Source: JAOZHU01 sp964506435
GTDB lineage: Archaea > Thermoproteota > Bathyarchaeia > Bathyarchaeales > Bathycorpusculaceae
Direction: 5' to 3'
DNA length: 5,565 bases
NCBI GenBank assembly: GCA_964506435.1
Contig: CAZDLK010000077.1
Coordinates: 1 to 5,565 of the forward strand
In this document: one piece after another, positions 5,258 to 5,565 of the stretch
How the letters are laid out: each line of letters begins with the position of its first letter
Numbering within the stretch: the first letter of the stretch is position 1
Notes under the pieces: model-generated
What the model was told of the DNA's origin: nothing
The model's database searches: none
What the model saw: the letters and a program-made list of their open reading frames with translations, nothing else
Position numbers and translations under genes: made by a program

Positions 5258-5565
5258 ATGCAAGCTTGGAGTGATGCTGCTTGGAAGGTTTTCTTTGAAG
5301 TGCACAGTGGGCTTCCTCGAGAAAATCCAGGCGACGACGAGACCACAAAGAAAGCCTACCAGATGCTTGGTAATCTCCCAGAGCAACCACATATACTTGA
5401 TGTGGGCTGCGGTTCAGGCGCTCAGACGGTAGCGTTAGCTAAATTGTCTCGCGGACGGATAATTGCGTTGGATAATCATCAACCGTTTCTAGAGGATTTG
5501 AAGCGGAAAGCAGCGGAAGCGGACGTTAGCAACAGAATCCAAGTAGTCAACGGCGACATGTGCGC
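5258..5565 (+). CDS. Class I SAM-dependent methyltransferase, N-terminal part (runs off right edge)
   Basis: The first 102 codons are present and the frame stays open to the end of the window. The protein starts MQAWSDAAWKVFFEVHSGLP and then has RENPGDDETTKKAYQML. The SAM-binding motif I ILDVGCGSGAQT follows (about residues 45-56), then the acidic end of strand 2 in IIALDNHQPFL (D72, likely ribose-binding) and VVNGDMC, the usual Asp near the adenine. This is the Rossmann-like methyltransferase fold; the HSGLPRExPGD lead-in is shared by a group of small-molecule or generic methyltransferases in archaea and bacteria whose substrate I cannot name. The ATG is preferred on promoter spacing. An in-frame TTG at 5249, directly after a stop codon and behind GGAG, would add three residues. 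It is divergent from nadC with no evident functional link. Confidence 0.85.
   Translation, partial: MQAWSDAAWKVFFEVHSGLPRENPGDDETTKKAYQMLGNLPEQPHILDVGCGSGAQTVALAKLSRGRIIALDNHQPFLEDLKRKAAEADVSNRIQVVNGDMC

Overview
This window looks like a piece of an archaeal chromosome, probably from the TACK side of the tree (a Bathyarchaeia-like lineage is my best guess; no rRNA is present to confirm it). The signs are Kae1 and Bud32 encoded side by side, an RPC34/TFE-beta type transcription factor with an intact iron-sulfur cysteine signature, a DUF4152-like protein, frequent GTG and TTG starts, short GGAG/GGTG-type ribosome binding sites inside gene clusters, and TATA-like boxes about 26-31 bases before the first genes of transcription units. 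Coding density is very high and no gap exceeds about 110 bases. I see no tRNA, rRNA, CRISPR array, insertion sequence or other mobile element.

Left block, minus strand (1-1854): kae1, bud32 and the start of an rdgB/HAM1-type gene run leftwards as one tightly packed operon. Kae1 and Bud32 are the catalytic and kinase subunits of KEOPS, which makes t6A at position 37 of ANN-decoding tRNAs. RdgB-type enzymes remove deaminated purine nucleotides (ITP/XTP) from the pool. Kae1 has an altered loop where the family normally has Pro-Gly-Gly-Pro.

Middle block, plus strand (1924-4242): a divergent promoter region of about 70 bases separates kae1 from a second cluster. It holds a TFE-beta/RPC34-like protein, an RlmE/FtsJ 2'-O-ribose RNA methyltransferase that overlaps it, a DUF4152-like protein of unknown function that I suspect has an RNase H-like fold, and a SpoIIM-family multi-pass membrane protein. 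The two blocks together form an information-processing neighbourhood: transcription initiation, rRNA/tRNA modification and nucleotide pool cleaning.

Right block (4272-5565): nadC (quinolinate phosphoribosyltransferase, NAD synthesis) lies on the minus strand, converging on the membrane-protein gene. It diverges from a class I SAM-dependent methyltransferase gene that runs off the right edge. NadC has a Leu where the family normally has Arg after the TRKTxPG motif.

I see no wholly new multi-gene system. The most useful leads are the TFE-beta identification, the possible nuclease-like fold of the DUF4152 protein beside RlmE, and the departures from family consensus in Kae1 and NadC. Family comparisons come from memory and no searches were run.
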